NCBI GenBank assembly: GCA_902627745.1
Contig: CACOKG010000006.1
Span: 1 to 48,407, forward strand
Direction: 5' to 3'
Length of the DNA stretch: 48,407 nucleotides
From: an uncultured Pelagibacteraceae bacterium
GTDB taxonomy: Bacteria > Pseudomonadota > Alphaproteobacteria > Pelagibacterales > Pelagibacteraceae
Part shown: one piece after another, positions 16,471-25,426 of the stretch
Layout: the number at the start of each line of letters is the position of its first letter
How positions within the stretch are numbered: the first letter of the stretch is position 1
The notes under the pieces: generated by a model
Databases searched by the model: none
Told to the model about the DNA's origin: nothing
Seen by the model: the letters and a program-made list of their open reading frames with translations, nothing else
Position numbers and translations under genes: made by a program

Positions 16471-17340
16471 ATGATTAAATTAATTTCCAGAATTATTTAT
16501 TTTTTTTTAAATATTCTTAACTTCTTATTCAATAAAATCTTTAAAAGAGATATCTTAGGTTGGATTAAATTCTTTATTGAACAGGATGCTTATAAAAAAA
16601 TAAAATTAAAATCAGGAAAAGAATTAACTTTATTTTCCCCCAATTTTTTGGTCGATATTTTGATAAAAGATTTTTACTTAAAAGAACCTGAAACCTTAGA
16701 ATGGATTGACAGCTTTAAAAAAAGAGAAAAAATAATATTTTGGGATATAGGTTCAAATATTGGATTGTATTCTATTTATGCTGCAGTGAATTTTAAAAAT
16801 ATAGAGGTTATAAGTTTTGAACCCTCGACAAGTAATCTAAGAATTTTATCAAGAAATATTTCTATAAATAATTTAGAAAATAAAATAAAGATATTTCAAT
16901 TACCTTTAGGTTTTTATAAAAATAAATTTTTAGATTTTTATGAACGAAAGTTTAATGAGGGAGAAAGTCATAATTCTTTAAATGAAAATATTGATTTTGA
17001 AGGAAAAAAGATAAATCCCACAAATAAATATAAGATATTTTCAACAAATATTGATCAAATTATTGAAGATAAAATACTTGAGATACCAGATTATATAAAA
17101 ATTGATGTTGATGGAATTGAACACTTAATTCTAAAAGGTGGTTTAAAATTACTAAAAAATCAAAAAATTTTAGAGATCCAAATTGAAATAAATGAAAATT
17201 TTAAAGAACAATTTAATAATGTTTTAAATATAATGAAAGAGTGTAATTTCAAACTTAAAGGAAAAAAACGTAACGATTTAAGTAAATATTACTTAGATAA
17301 AAAATTTTCTAGAATTTACAATTATTATTTTGAAAGATGA
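16471..17340 (+). CDS. FkbM-family methyltransferase
   Basis: This protein of 289 residues contains the SAM-binding segment IIFWDIGSNIGLYSIYAA (about residues 89-106). VISFEPSTSNLRIL then gives the acidic ribose contact, and YIKIDVDGIEHLILKGG is the FkbM signature near the C-terminus. FkbM enzymes O-methylate sugars or polyketides. A hydrophobic N-terminal stretch (IIYFFLNILNFLF) may associate it with the membrane. It overlaps the following nucleotidyltransferase gene by 4 bases. The acceptor is probably a residue of the surface glycan. Confidence 0.8.
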   Translation: MIKLISRIIYFFLNILNFLFNKIFKRDILGWIKFFIEQDAYKKIKLKSGKELTLFSPNFLVDILIKDFYLKEPETLEWIDSFKKREKIIFWDIGSNIGLYSIYAAVNFKNIEVISFEPSTSNLRILSRNISINNLENKIKIFQLPLGFYKNKFLDFYERKFNEGESHNSLNENIDFEGKKINPTNKYKIFSTNIDQIIEDKILEIPDYIKIDVDGIEHLILKGGLKLLKNQKILEIQIEINENFKEQFNNVLNIMKECNFKLKGKKRNDLSKYYLDKKFSRIYNYYFER

Positions 17341-18113
17341 AATTAAATAAAATCAAAAAATCTAGGACAGCAGTAATTCTTTGTGGAGGAAAAGGTACTA
17401 GATTAGGATCAATTACGAAAAAAATTCCTAAGTCGTTAGTAAAAATTAAAAATAAACCAATAATATGGTATATTCTAAAAGTTTTAAAAAAAAATGGTTT
17501 CACAGAATTTATATTGCCAATAGGGTATAAAGGAAATTTAATTAAGAAATACTTAAAAACTAAAGATTTCAATAATTATAATCTTAAAATTATTCCAACT
17601 GGCGATAATACACCCATCGCAAAAAGAATTCTTAAAATCAAAAGATATATAGTATCTGAGAATTTTTTATTATTAAATGGAGATGCAATTTTTGATTTAA
17701 ATTTAAATAAAACCTACAAAGAACATATTAAAAATAAAAAAACAGCTATTACTTTTTTAGGATCAGAAACTAACTTACCTTATGGTACAATTCTATTATC
17801 TAAAGGTTTAGTTAAAAATTTTGCAAGAGATGTAATGTTTAATGCAGTAAAAATTTCAAATAAAAATGATAATATTGCACATGTATATTCCGGTATGGCA
17901 ATTATGAATAAGAAAATATTAACAAAGGCAGTTAAAAATTATGAAAATTTTGAGGTAAACCTATATCCGAGAATAATTAGAAAATATAAATGTAAATTTC
18001 AAAAATTTTCAGGATTTTGGCATTCCATAGATAATGTTAAAGATATAAAAGTATTAAACAATGACAAAGAAAAAAAACGAAGAATTAATCACTTGTTAAA
18101 AAAATTAAAATGA
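17337..18113 (+). CDS. RfbF-like sugar-1-phosphate nucleotidyltransferase, divergent copy
   Basis: This 258-residue nucleotidyltransferase has AVILCGGKGTRLGS, FILPIGYKGNLIKKYL and LLLNGDAIFDLNL. It looks like glucose-1-phosphate cytidylyltransferase (RfbF) in layout, including FWHSIDNVKDI near the end. However, the usual DTGxxxxTGGRLKR loop reads PTGDNTPIAKRILK, so the base or sugar specificity may differ. It overlaps a CDP-glucose dehydratase gene by 4 bases, which supports a CDP-sugar role. A second, canonical RfbF copy lies at 22930-23622. Confidence 0.7.
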   Translation: MKLNKIKKSRTAVILCGGKGTRLGSITKKIPKSLVKIKNKPIIWYILKVLKKNGFTEFILPIGYKGNLIKKYLKTKDFNNYNLKIIPTGDNTPIAKRILKIKRYIVSENFLLLNGDAIFDLNLNKTYKEHIKNKKTAITFLGSETNLPYGTILLSKGLVKNFARDVMFNAVKISNKNDNIAHVYSGMAIMNKKILTKAVKNYENFEVNLYPRIIRKYKCKFQKFSGFWHSIDNVKDIKVLNNDKEKKRRINHLLKKLK

Positions 18114-19192
18114 AAAATTCTTTTTGGAAAAATAAAAAAGTATTTATTACTGGTCATACTGGTTTCAAAGGAAGTTGGTTAGTTATTATTTTAAGATATT
18201 TAGGTGCAAAAGTTTCAGGATATGCTTTAGATCCAATTTCAAAACCAAACTTTTTTGATAATTTAGAACTTTCTAAATTCTTAGAAAATGATTTTAGAGC
18301 TGATATTAAAAATTTTTCAAAATTGAATAAAGCAATTAAAAGATCTAAACCAAATATTGTTTTTCATTTGGCTGCACAATCAAGCGTTCTAGTAAGTTAC
18401 AATAATCCTGAAGACACTTTAAAAACAAATATCATTGGGACTTTCAATTTATTGGAAGCTGTAAAGTTAAATAAAAACATTAAATCTACTATAGTCGTAA
18501 CTACAGATAAAGTTTATTTAAATGAAGATGAAAAAATAAATTTTGATGAAAATTCTAAGCTTGGTGGATATGATATCTATAGTTCAAGTAAGGCATGTTG
18601 TGAAATTTTAACAGAAAGTTTTGTTAAATCATTTATGAATAAAAATAATTGTAAAATAGCCACTGTTCGCTCAGGTAATTGCATAGGTGGAGGTGATTGG
18701 ACCAAAGATAGAATTGTTAAGGATTGTGTTGAAGCTTTTATACATAAAAGAAAATTATTGATAAGAAGTCCAAATTCTACAAGACCTTGGCAACATGTTA
18801 TGGAACCAGTTTGTGGTTATTTAAAATTAGCTGAAAAACTTTCAGGTAAAAATGGAAAAAGATACGTTGGGTCTTGGAATTTTGGTCCAAGTCGGGTCAA
18901 TTTAAGTGTTTTGAACTTAGCAAAGTTGGGTAAAAAGATATTTAATTCAAAATCTAAAATTATTATTGAGAAAAAGAGAATTAAAAATCACGAAGCTAAA
19001 TATTTATCCCTAAATTCAAAAAAATCTTTTAAATATCTAAAATGGAAAGTTTACATGAAACCTGAAATTTCTTTAAAATTAACTTTTGACTGGTTTAAAA
19101 TTTTCTATGCAAATAAAAGTAATAAAAAAAAAGTCATTGAATTCACAATAAAACAATTTCAAAATTTTAAAAAGATGATCAAATATTTTTAA
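18110..19192 (+). CDS. rfbG: CDP-glucose 4,6-dehydratase
   Basis: The protein (360 residues) starts FWKNKKVFITGHTGFKGSWL, the tell-tale opening of RfbG. It has FHLAAQSSVLVSY, the catalytic TTDKVY motif, YDIYSSSKACCE (YxxxK) and STRPWQHVMEP. It removes water from CDP-D-glucose to give CDP-4-keto-6-deoxyglucose, the branch point for CDP-dideoxy and branched sugars. It overlaps an RfbF-like gene upstream and is followed by two methyltransferases. The catalytic Asp-Lys pair in TTDKVY, in place of Asp-Glu, is normal for RfbG. Confidence 0.9.
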   Translation: MKNSFWKNKKVFITGHTGFKGSWLVIILRYLGAKVSGYALDPISKPNFFDNLELSKFLENDFRADIKNFSKLNKAIKRSKPNIVFHLAAQSSVLVSYNNPEDTLKTNIIGTFNLLEAVKLNKNIKSTIVVTTDKVYLNEDEKINFDENSKLGGYDIYSSSKACCEILTESFVKSFMNKNNCKIATVRSGNCIGGGDWTKDRIVKDCVEAFIHKRKLLIRSPNSTRPWQHVMEPVCGYLKLAEKLSGKNGKRYVGSWNFGPSRVNLSVLNLAKLGKKIFNSKSKIIIEKKRIKNHEAKYLSLNSKKSFKYLKWKVYMKPEISLKLTFDWFKIFYANKSNKKKVIEFTIKQFQNFKKMIKYF

Positions 19193-19195
19193 CAA

Positions 19196-20158
19196 ATGAT
19201 GCAGTGCCCTATATGTAAATCCGATAAAGATTCAAAGTATTTATGTGATTACAAATTCGAAATACATGAAGATAAAAAATATTTTGGTAATTTAAAAATT
19301 GATAGATGTGAAAAATGTGACTTTAGTTACGCAAACCCAATGCCTAATAGTGAAAATTTAAATTTCTTTTATGAAAATGTTTATCGATTACCAAATAGAC
19401 CCCCTTATTGGGTTTCTAAAAATGATGAAGTCTCAGAAAAAAGATTTTTAGAGGATAAAAATCTTAATTATTTATTATATTTATCAACTTTAATAGATTT
19501 AAAGAATATCAAAAATATTTATGATTTTGGTGCAGGTTTTGGTGACTTGGGGTTTGCTATAAAAAAAAAATTTCCTAACGTAGAATTATTTTGCACTGAA
19601 CATGATAAACAATGTGTGAAAATTCTTGAGAAAAGAGGTTATAATAATGATCAAATTGAAAATATTGATGAAAAATTTGATTTAATCATTACTTTGCATT
19701 CGTTAGAACACTTAGTTGATGTAGAAGTATTTAAAAAATTTTATGAAATCCTAAAACCTGAGGGTTTAATTTTTTTTGAAATACCAAATTGTCCTAAAGA
19801 ATATTTTTCTGGAAGACCTTATGACGGACCACATTTGTTATTTTACACAAAAAAAAGTATTGAAACTATTTGTAACAAATTTAATTTTGAAGTTTTTAGA
19901 ATTGATGTAAGCTCATATTCCTTCAATGAAGATCACAAATTTCAAAAAGAGTCCCAAGATAGGTATTATAGAATTAAGTCAGGCAAAACATTTGATAGTT
20001 TAAAACAATTATTAAAAAAGTTTATCCCAGTCACTATTCTTAAAATGAGACAAGCCATTTTAAATTCTAAAAATATTGATGAAATGCACAAGCTAGGTTT
20101 GTTTACTGTAAATAGTGGTGACAATTGTTACTTAAGGGGTATTTTAAAAAAAAAATAA
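19196..20158 (+). CDS. Class I SAM-dependent methyltransferase with zinc-ribbon start
   Basis: A 320-residue methyltransferase. Four cysteines near the N-terminus (MMQCPICKSD, then DRCEKCDFSYANP) form a zinc-ribbon-like module. The SAM-binding loop is IYDFGAGFGDLGFAI, LHSLEHLVD follows, and FFEIPNCPKE lies after it. It resembles the methyltransferases of O-antigen clusters that act on nucleotide sugars or glycan ends. Met-Met at the start means the first codon could be 19196 or 19199. Placed between RfbG and a C-methyltransferase, it probably O-methylates the same deoxysugar. Confidence 0.75.
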   Translation: MMQCPICKSDKDSKYLCDYKFEIHEDKKYFGNLKIDRCEKCDFSYANPMPNSENLNFFYENVYRLPNRPPYWVSKNDEVSEKRFLEDKNLNYLLYLSTLIDLKNIKNIYDFGAGFGDLGFAIKKKFPNVELFCTEHDKQCVKILEKRGYNNDQIENIDEKFDLIITLHSLEHLVDVEVFKKFYEILKPEGLIFFEIPNCPKEYFSGRPYDGPHLLFYTKKSIETICNKFNFEVFRIDVSSYSFNEDHKFQKESQDRYYRIKSGKTFDSLKQLLKKFIPVTILKMRQAILNSKNIDEMHKLGLFTVNSGDNCYLRGILKKK

Positions 20159-20203
20159 AGTATTCCATCTAAACATAATTAATTTAGATATAAATTAGTA
20201 TTT

Positions 20204-21460
20204 ATGAAGTGTAAAAATTGTAAAAAAAGTTTTTTAAAAAAAGTTGTGGAAATTGGAAAACAACCGCTCAGTGGTTTTTTCTATTCAAAAAAAGAAACCA
20301 ATCTAAAAAAATATTCTTTAGATTTATATAAGTGTTCAAAATGTAATTTGGTTCAACTTTCAAATACTGTGAATGTAAAAAAAATGTATGGAGAACATTA
20401 TGGTTATAAAACATCTGTAAGTAAAATGATGTTATCCCACTTAAAAGAAAAAGTGAAAAGACTAAAGAAAAGAAAAATAATTAGAAAAAAAAACAGCATA
20501 CTAGATATAGGAAGTAATGACGCTTCATTTTTAAAATTATTAAAAAAAAATAATAATCTATATGGAATTGATCCTTCAGCATTAAAATTTAAAAAAGAGT
20601 ATAAAGGTATAAAACTAATACCCGATTTCTTTTCAAAAAAAAATATTTTAAGTCATACAAAAAATAAGAATATTAAATTTGATCTAATTTCAAGTTTTGC
20701 AATTTTTTATGATGTTGAAGATCCAAACTCATTTTGTCGAGATATTGAGTTGTTACTGAATGATGATGGTATTTGGATATGTGAGTTTTCCTATTTACCA
20801 TTGATGCTTAAAAATTTAACATTTGATCAAATTTGTCATGAACATTTAATGTATTACACATTTAGCGTTTTTGAGAAAATTTTAATCAACAACAAATTAA
20901 AGGTAATTGATATAAAAATGAATGAAATAAATGGTGGTAGTTTGGAAGTGATTGTTGCAAAAAGTAAAAGTAAAAGAATTTCTAATACTAAGCTGATAAA
21001 AATAATTAAAAAAGATGAAAAAAAAATCTCATTTAAAGCTTATCAAAACTTTTCAAAACGAATTAAAAGAATTAAAGAGGATCTGGTTAGTTTTGTAGAC
21101 AAAAATTATCCAATTATTGGATATGGTGCCTCAACAAAAGGTAACATTGTCTTGAATTATTGTAAATTGAGTTCTCAAAAAATCAATTATGTTTGTGATG
21201 CTAACACACAGAAATTTGGAAAATATACACCAGGATCTAACATAGGAATTATTTCTAAAGCAAAAATGAGAATTTTAAAGCCAAAATATATTTTAGTCTT
21301 AATTTGGTCATTTAGGTCTGAAGTTATAAAGCAGGAATTAGATTACATAAAAAAAGGAGGAAACCTGATTTTTCATCTACCGAAATTTCATATAATTAAT
21401 AAAAAAAACTTCAAAAAGTTTATTAATAAAGATTTCAAAAACCTCTCATACAAATATTAG
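20204..21460 (+). CDS. Three-domain sugar C-methyltransferase (TylCIII/NovU type)
   Basis: The 418-residue protein has an N-terminal zinc-binding module (MKCKNCKKSF, then LYKCSKCNLVQLSN). A central SAM domain follows with ILDIGSNDASFL and the acceptor-site segment FDQICHEHLMYYT. The C-terminal Rossmann-like domain contains IIGYGASTKGNIVLNYC. This layout is specific to C-methyltransferases that add a methyl group to carbon 3 (or 5) of 4-keto-6-deoxy sugars, as TylCIII and NovU do. With RfbG two genes upstream, the predicted product is a CDP-bound C-methyl branched deoxysugar. A 45-base gap precedes it, containing a 7-base inverted repeat (20167-20189) of doubtful meaning. Confidence 0.85.
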   Translation: MKCKNCKKSFLKKVVEIGKQPLSGFFYSKKETNLKKYSLDLYKCSKCNLVQLSNTVNVKKMYGEHYGYKTSVSKMMLSHLKEKVKRLKKRKIIRKKNSILDIGSNDASFLKLLKKNNNLYGIDPSALKFKKEYKGIKLIPDFFSKKNILSHTKNKNIKFDLISSFAIFYDVEDPNSFCRDIELLLNDDGIWICEFSYLPLMLKNLTFDQICHEHLMYYTFSVFEKILINNKLKVIDIKMNEINGGSLEVIVAKSKSKRISNTKLIKIIKKDEKKISFKAYQNFSKRIKRIKEDLVSFVDKNYPIIGYGASTKGNIVLNYCKLSSQKINYVCDANTQKFGKYTPGSNIGIISKAKMRILKPKYILVLIWSFRSEVIKQELDYIKKGGNLIFHLPKFHIINKKNFKKFINKDFKNLSYKY

Positions 21461-21463
21461 TTG

Positions 21464-22474
21464 ATGATCTTGTCAATCTGTATACCAAATTATAATAGAT
21501 TAAATTGTCTAGATAATTGTTTAAATTCAATTTTAATTGCTTCAAAAAATGTCAAAGATTTTGATTTTGAAGTGTGTATTTCAGATAATAATTCAATTAC
21601 AAACCCTATTGAAATAATTGATAAATATAAAAAATATTACAAGATAATATATAATCGAAATGATGAAAACCTAGGCTTTGCATTAAATGCTATCAAAACA
21701 GTAAGCGTATCAACTGGAAAGTACGCTTGGTTAATAGGTAATGATGATCTAATTTTGCCCAATACTTTAATTGAATTAAAAAAAATTTTTAAAGAAAATA
21801 GTGATACAGAATTTTTCTTCATAAATTCTTATTACCTAAATTCAAAGTTTTTAGAAAAATTTCCCAATCCATTTAACACTTCTAATCTAGAAGTCTCCAA
21901 GATGAAAAAGTTATCAAGATTAAAACAAAATAAACGAGTAAATTTTTGGGAAATTATTGACCCAGATGTTTCTTGGGAATTTTTAATTGGAATCTTTTTA
22001 AGTATATTTAATCGTGAAATGTGGCTTGAGGGTTTAGATTGTTTAAACAAAAAAGATTTAGAGGACAAAAATATTTGGTCAAACTTTGACAATACTTGCC
22101 TCAATGCAAAAGTGATATCTACAGTTTTTAAAGATAAAAAAAGCTTCATTTGCTCACAACCCTTAAGTGTTAATTTAATTGGAGAGCGTGAATGGGTAAA
22201 TTTGTATGACTTTATTGAGATTGTGAGAATTCCTGAGTTAATTGATTATTACAAATCTCAAGGGATGGGTTTTTTTAAGTATATATATTGTAAGAATTTT
22301 GCATTAAGAAATTTTTTCAATTTTTTTACGAAAATAATGATTCACGGGGATAAGGCAGGAAGAAATTATGTCAATTTCTACAATCATTTTTTAAAAAACT
22401 TAATTTATCCTTATGCATGGCTTTCAATAATTTTTTTTGTTATGAGAGCTATCAGGAAAATGATTAAATATTAA
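21464..22474 (+). CDS. Family 2 glycosyltransferase
   Basis: A GT-A-fold glycosyltransferase of 336 residues. It begins MILSICIPNYNRLNCLDNCL, with CISDNNS and then KYAWLIGNDDLIL as the metal-binding DxD-like site. TTG at 21461 directly precedes this ATG and follows the previous stop codon; the ATG at 21464 is preferred. It sits within the CDP-sugar genes and so probably transfers the C-methyl sugar or a neighbouring residue. The C-terminal 50 residues carry a hydrophobic stretch that may touch the membrane. Confidence 0.8.
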   Translation: MILSICIPNYNRLNCLDNCLNSILIASKNVKDFDFEVCISDNNSITNPIEIIDKYKKYYKIIYNRNDENLGFALNAIKTVSVSTGKYAWLIGNDDLILPNTLIELKKIFKENSDTEFFFINSYYLNSKFLEKFPNPFNTSNLEVSKMKKLSRLKQNKRVNFWEIIDPDVSWEFLIGIFLSIFNREMWLEGLDCLNKKDLEDKNIWSNFDNTCLNAKVISTVFKDKKSFICSQPLSVNLIGEREWVNLYDFIEIVRIPELIDYYKSQGMGFFKYIYCKNFALRNFFNFFTKIMIHGDKAGRNYVNFYNHFLKNLIYPYAWLSIIFFVMRAIRKMIKY

Positions 22475-22481
22475 TTTTATT

Positions 22482-22928
22482 ATGAATAATATAAATGGAA
22501 TAAAGATTACTCCACTAAAAATTATTTCAGACCATAGAGGGTCGGTGATGCATATGCTTAGAAATGATAGTAAGGTTTTTGAAAAATTTGGTGAAATATA
22601 TTTTTCTACAGTTACTAAAAATGGAATTAAGGCATGGCACTTACATAAAGAAGCAACTTTAAATTATGTTTGCGTAAAGGGTGTTGTTAAATTAGTTCTT
22701 TTTGATGATAGAGATTTAAGTTCAACCAAAGGAAAATATCAAGAATTCATTCTTTCACCAAAAAATTATTTTTTAATTACGATTCCCCCAAATATTTGGA
22801 ACGGGTTTAAAAATTTGGATAATGAAGAAAGTATTATAGCAAATTGTTTAAATATCCCACACAACGAAAAAGAAATGGTTAGAGAGAGCCATGATAGTAA
22901 GAACTTTAATTTTGATTGGAGTAAATAA
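22482..22928 (+). CDS. RmlC-like nucleotide-sugar 3,5-epimerase
   Basis: A cupin of 148 residues, shorter than RmlC (about 180). It has the family elements ITPLKIISDHRGSVMHM, AWHLHKEATLNYVCVKG with paired histidines, VKLVLFDDR and ITIPPNIWNGFKNL. It would epimerise C3 and/or C5 of a 4-keto-6-deoxy sugar. Neighbours are CDP-sugar genes, not dTDP-rhamnose genes, so a CDP substrate is likely, as in the routes to CDP-branched sugars. The gene ends one base before the ATG of the next. Confidence 0.75.
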   Translation: MNNINGIKITPLKIISDHRGSVMHMLRNDSKVFEKFGEIYFSTVTKNGIKAWHLHKEATLNYVCVKGVVKLVLFDDRDLSSTKGKYQEFILSPKNYFLITIPPNIWNGFKNLDNEESIIANCLNIPHNEKEMVRESHDSKNFNFDWSK

Positions 22929-22929
22929 A

Positions 22930-23622
22930 ATGAAAGTTGTTATATTGGCTGGAGGTCTAGGAACAAGGCTTCCAGAATATACTAAAAAAGTTCCAAAACC
23001 TATGGTCAAAATTAATAATAAACCGATACTAATTCATATCATTAATCATTATTTAAAATTTGGCTTTAAAGATTTTATTATTGCGGCTGGATACAAAGCT
23101 AATATTATAAAAAAATATTTTAGATCATCACCAGTCAAAAAATGTAAAATTCAAATAATCGATACCGGAAATAAATCTATGACCGGAGGAAGATTAAAAA
23201 GATTAAAAAAATATTTAAACAACGATACATTTATGATGACTTACGGTGATGGTTTATCAAATGTGAATTTAAAAAAGTTATTAACGTTTCATGAGAAATA
23301 TAAAAAATTAATTACTTTAACTGCTGTAAGACCTCCGGCTCGATTTGGTGCTATTAAATTAGTTGGAAATTATGCTAAAACTTTTAAAGAGAAATCAAGA
23401 CTTGATGAAGGTTGGATAAATGGAGGATATTTTGTGATTGAGCCAAAATTTTTACAATTCATTAAAAATGATAGCACTTATTTAGAAAAAGAGCCTTTAG
23501 AGACAGCTGCAAAAAAAAAACAATTATTAGCCTTTAGACACAATGGGTTTTGGCAATGTATGGACACTAAAAGAGACAAAGATAATTTGGAAAAATTTTT
23601 TAAAAAAGGAAAATTTTTTTGA
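22930..23622 (+). CDS. rfbF: Glucose-1-phosphate cytidylyltransferase
   Basis: A canonical RfbF: MKVVILAGGLGTRLPEYT at the start, DTGNKSMTGGRLKRLK, YGDGLSNV, TAVRPPARFGAIKL and FWQCMDTKRDKDNLE. It makes CDP-glucose from CTP and glucose-1-phosphate, the substrate for the dehydratase at 18110. The longest frame opens with an ATG at 22891 inside the previous gene. The ATG at 22930 is chosen because it puts the CTP-binding loop at the usual distance from the N-terminus and leaves 230 residues. It overlaps the next gene by 4 bases. A second, divergent copy is at 17337. Confidence 0.87.
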   Translation: MKVVILAGGLGTRLPEYTKKVPKPMVKINNKPILIHIINHYLKFGFKDFIIAAGYKANIIKKYFRSSPVKKCKIQIIDTGNKSMTGGRLKRLKKYLNNDTFMMTYGDGLSNVNLKKLLTFHEKYKKLITLTAVRPPARFGAIKLVGNYAKTFKEKSRLDEGWINGGYFVIEPKFLQFIKNDSTYLEKEPLETAAKKKQLLAFRHNGFWQCMDTKRDKDNLEKFFKKGKFF

Positions 23623-24533
23623 AGAAAAAAATTTTGATTACTGGTGGCACAGGTTTTATTGGCTATCATCTTGCAAAAAAATGTGTTCGAATGGGATGGG
23701 AAGTAACTAGTTTTTCAAAAAAAAAACCAAAACCTATAAGAACTCTTAAAAAGGTAAATTATTTATTTGGTGATTTAACAAAAAAAAAAGACCTTAAAGT
23801 TTTAAAGAAAAAATTTGATTACATCGTTAATGCCGCGGGTGTGGTTGATCACTCTTCTAATCCAAAAGTGTATAAAGCTCATTATTTGGGGTGTAAAAAT
23901 CTTGCAAATTTTTTTTTAAAAAAAAAAATAAAACTTTTTCTTCAAGTTGGAAGTTGTGTTGAATATGGTCCACAAAAATCCCCACAAAAAGAAGATTATA
24001 AACCAAAAATAAATGATCTTAAGAGTATGTATAGCAAAGGTAAGTTAGCAGCCTCAAAATATTTAATGGAGTTATACGATAAATATAGGTTTCCGATAGT
24101 AATTTTTAGGTTGTATTTAAATTATGGACCAAACCAAGACTTTAATAGATTTTTGCCAGTAATAATTGATGGTTGTATTCGTGGTAAAAAATTTCCATGT
24201 TCTAGCGGAATTCAATATCGCAGTTTCACTTTTGTAGATGACCTCGTGCGTGCAATGGTAATCGCTTTAAAAAAAACTCATTTAAGTGGTAATGTTTTTA
24301 ATATTGGAAATAACAAACCTGTAAAAATAAAAAGAATTGTTCAGTATATAAAGAGATATGTTAATAAAGGGACTCCGTTATATGGAAAAATAAAGTTTCG
24401 TAAAGATGAAATTAAATATTTATATCCAAATATTTCTAAGGCGAAACTATTATTAAATTGGCAACCAAAAGTAAGTTTTAGTAAGGGGTTATCTAGAACA
24501 ATTAATTATTATAAATCAAATATTAAATTCTAA
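23619..24533 (+). CDS. NAD-dependent nucleotide-sugar reductase/epimerase (extended SDR)
   Basis: This 304-residue protein starts at a TTG (23619) overlapping the stop of rfbF, with KILITGGTGFIGYHLAKKC as the cofactor-binding start. The catalytic part is QVGSCVEYG and SMYSKGKLAA (YxxxK), and RSFTFVDDLVRAM is the usual C-terminal motif. The SCVEYG segment recalls CDP-abequose and CDP-paratose synthases, which reduce the C4 ketone of CDP-sugars. With rfbF just upstream, a 4-ketoreductase finishing the CDP-deoxysugar is the best guess; an epimerase is the alternative. Confidence 0.75.
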   Translation: MKKKILITGGTGFIGYHLAKKCVRMGWEVTSFSKKKPKPIRTLKKVNYLFGDLTKKKDLKVLKKKFDYIVNAAGVVDHSSNPKVYKAHYLGCKNLANFFLKKKIKLFLQVGSCVEYGPQKSPQKEDYKPKINDLKSMYSKGKLAASKYLMELYDKYRFPIVIFRLYLNYGPNQDFNRFLPVIIDGCIRGKKFPCSSGIQYRSFTFVDDLVRAMVIALKKTHLSGNVFNIGNNKPVKIKRIVQYIKRYVNKGTPLYGKIKFRKDEIKYLYPNISKAKLLLNWQPKVSFSKGLSRTINYYKSNIKF

Positions 24534-24538
24534 AAGTA

Positions 24539-25426
24539 ATGACATCGTTAATAAGTGTAATTGTAAATTGTCACAATGGTGAGCAATACTTAGAAAAATG
24601 TATTTCGAGCATTATAAATCAAAAATACAAAAATCTTGAAATTATTTTCTTTGATAATCATTCACTAGATAATAGTAAAAAAATTTTAGAAAATTTTAAG
24701 GATCAAAGAATTAAGTTTTTTTATAGCCATTCAAAACTGCCATTATATAAAGCAAGAAATGAAGCTATTAAAAAGTCTAATGGTAAATTGATAGCATTTC
24801 TTGATGTTGATGACTGGTGGGAAGAAAACTACTTATCAAGCAGAGAAAAGTTTTTTGAAGATAATAATTATGATTATTTTTATACAAATACAATGATTCA
24901 TAATGAAAAAAATAAAACTTTTAAAAAGTATAAAACGTTTAATCTTCCTGATGGCATTCTATACGAATATTTAGCAAAAGATTATTTTATTATTATAAGC
25001 GGTTTAATTGTAAAAAGAAATATTTTGGAAAAAGAAAATTATTTTAATCAAAAATTTAACATTATTGGAGATTATGATTTTATAATGAAGATAAGTAAAT
25101 ATGCAAATGCTAAAAGTTTTAATGAACCATTACTTAATTATAGAACACACAATAATAATTTTTCAAAATTAAATCATAAAATGTTTTTTGATGAATATAA
25201 AGAATGGTTTAATAAACAATCTGAGTCAATAGATCCATATTTTCAAAAAAATAAAAAATATTTTTTGTTAAGACTTAATGAGTTGGAGATTATTAGCCTT
25301 TTATATGAAAAAAAAACATTTTATTTACTTAACAAAATTTTAAAATTTCCTAAAATTTCTTTAAAAATAAAATTTTTATTAGCATTTTTTTTACCTTTGA
25401 AATTAATTGATTTTTTGAGAAAATGA
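24539..25426 (+). CDS. Family 2 glycosyltransferase
   Basis: The protein (295 residues) has the GT-A opening SLISVIVNCHNGEQYLEKCI, IIFFDNHSLDNS, then LIAFLDVDDWWEENYL with the DVDD metal site. ISGLIVKRN and IIGDYDFIMKISK lie in the acceptor half. The C-terminus has a hydrophobic run (FLLAFFLPLKLIDFL) suggesting membrane contact. It follows the CDP-sugar reductase by 5 bases and overlaps the GT4 gene by 4. Confidence 0.85.
   Translation: MTSLISVIVNCHNGEQYLEKCISSIINQKYKNLEIIFFDNHSLDNSKKILENFKDQRIKFFYSHSKLPLYKARNEAIKKSNGKLIAFLDVDDWWEENYLSSREKFFEDNNYDYFYTNTMIHNEKNKTFKKYKTFNLPDGILYEYLAKDYFIIISGLIVKRNILEKENYFNQKFNIIGDYDFIMKISKYANAKSFNEPLLNYRTHNNNFSKLNHKMFFDEYKEWFNKQSESIDPYFQKNKKYFLLRLNELEIISLLYEKKTFYLLNKILKFPKISLKIKFLLAFFLPLKLIDFLRK

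Noticed and set aside
20167..20189. Seven-base inverted repeat ATCTAAA/TTTAGAT before the C-methyltransferase gene.
   Set aside because: AT-only arms with a 9-base loop are common by chance here, and no T tract or promoter pairs with it.
22891..22929. Earlier ATG for rfbF giving 13 extra residues.
   Set aside because: It would overlap the preceding gene by 38 bases and push the CTP-binding loop away from the N-terminus; the ATG at 22930 fits the family.
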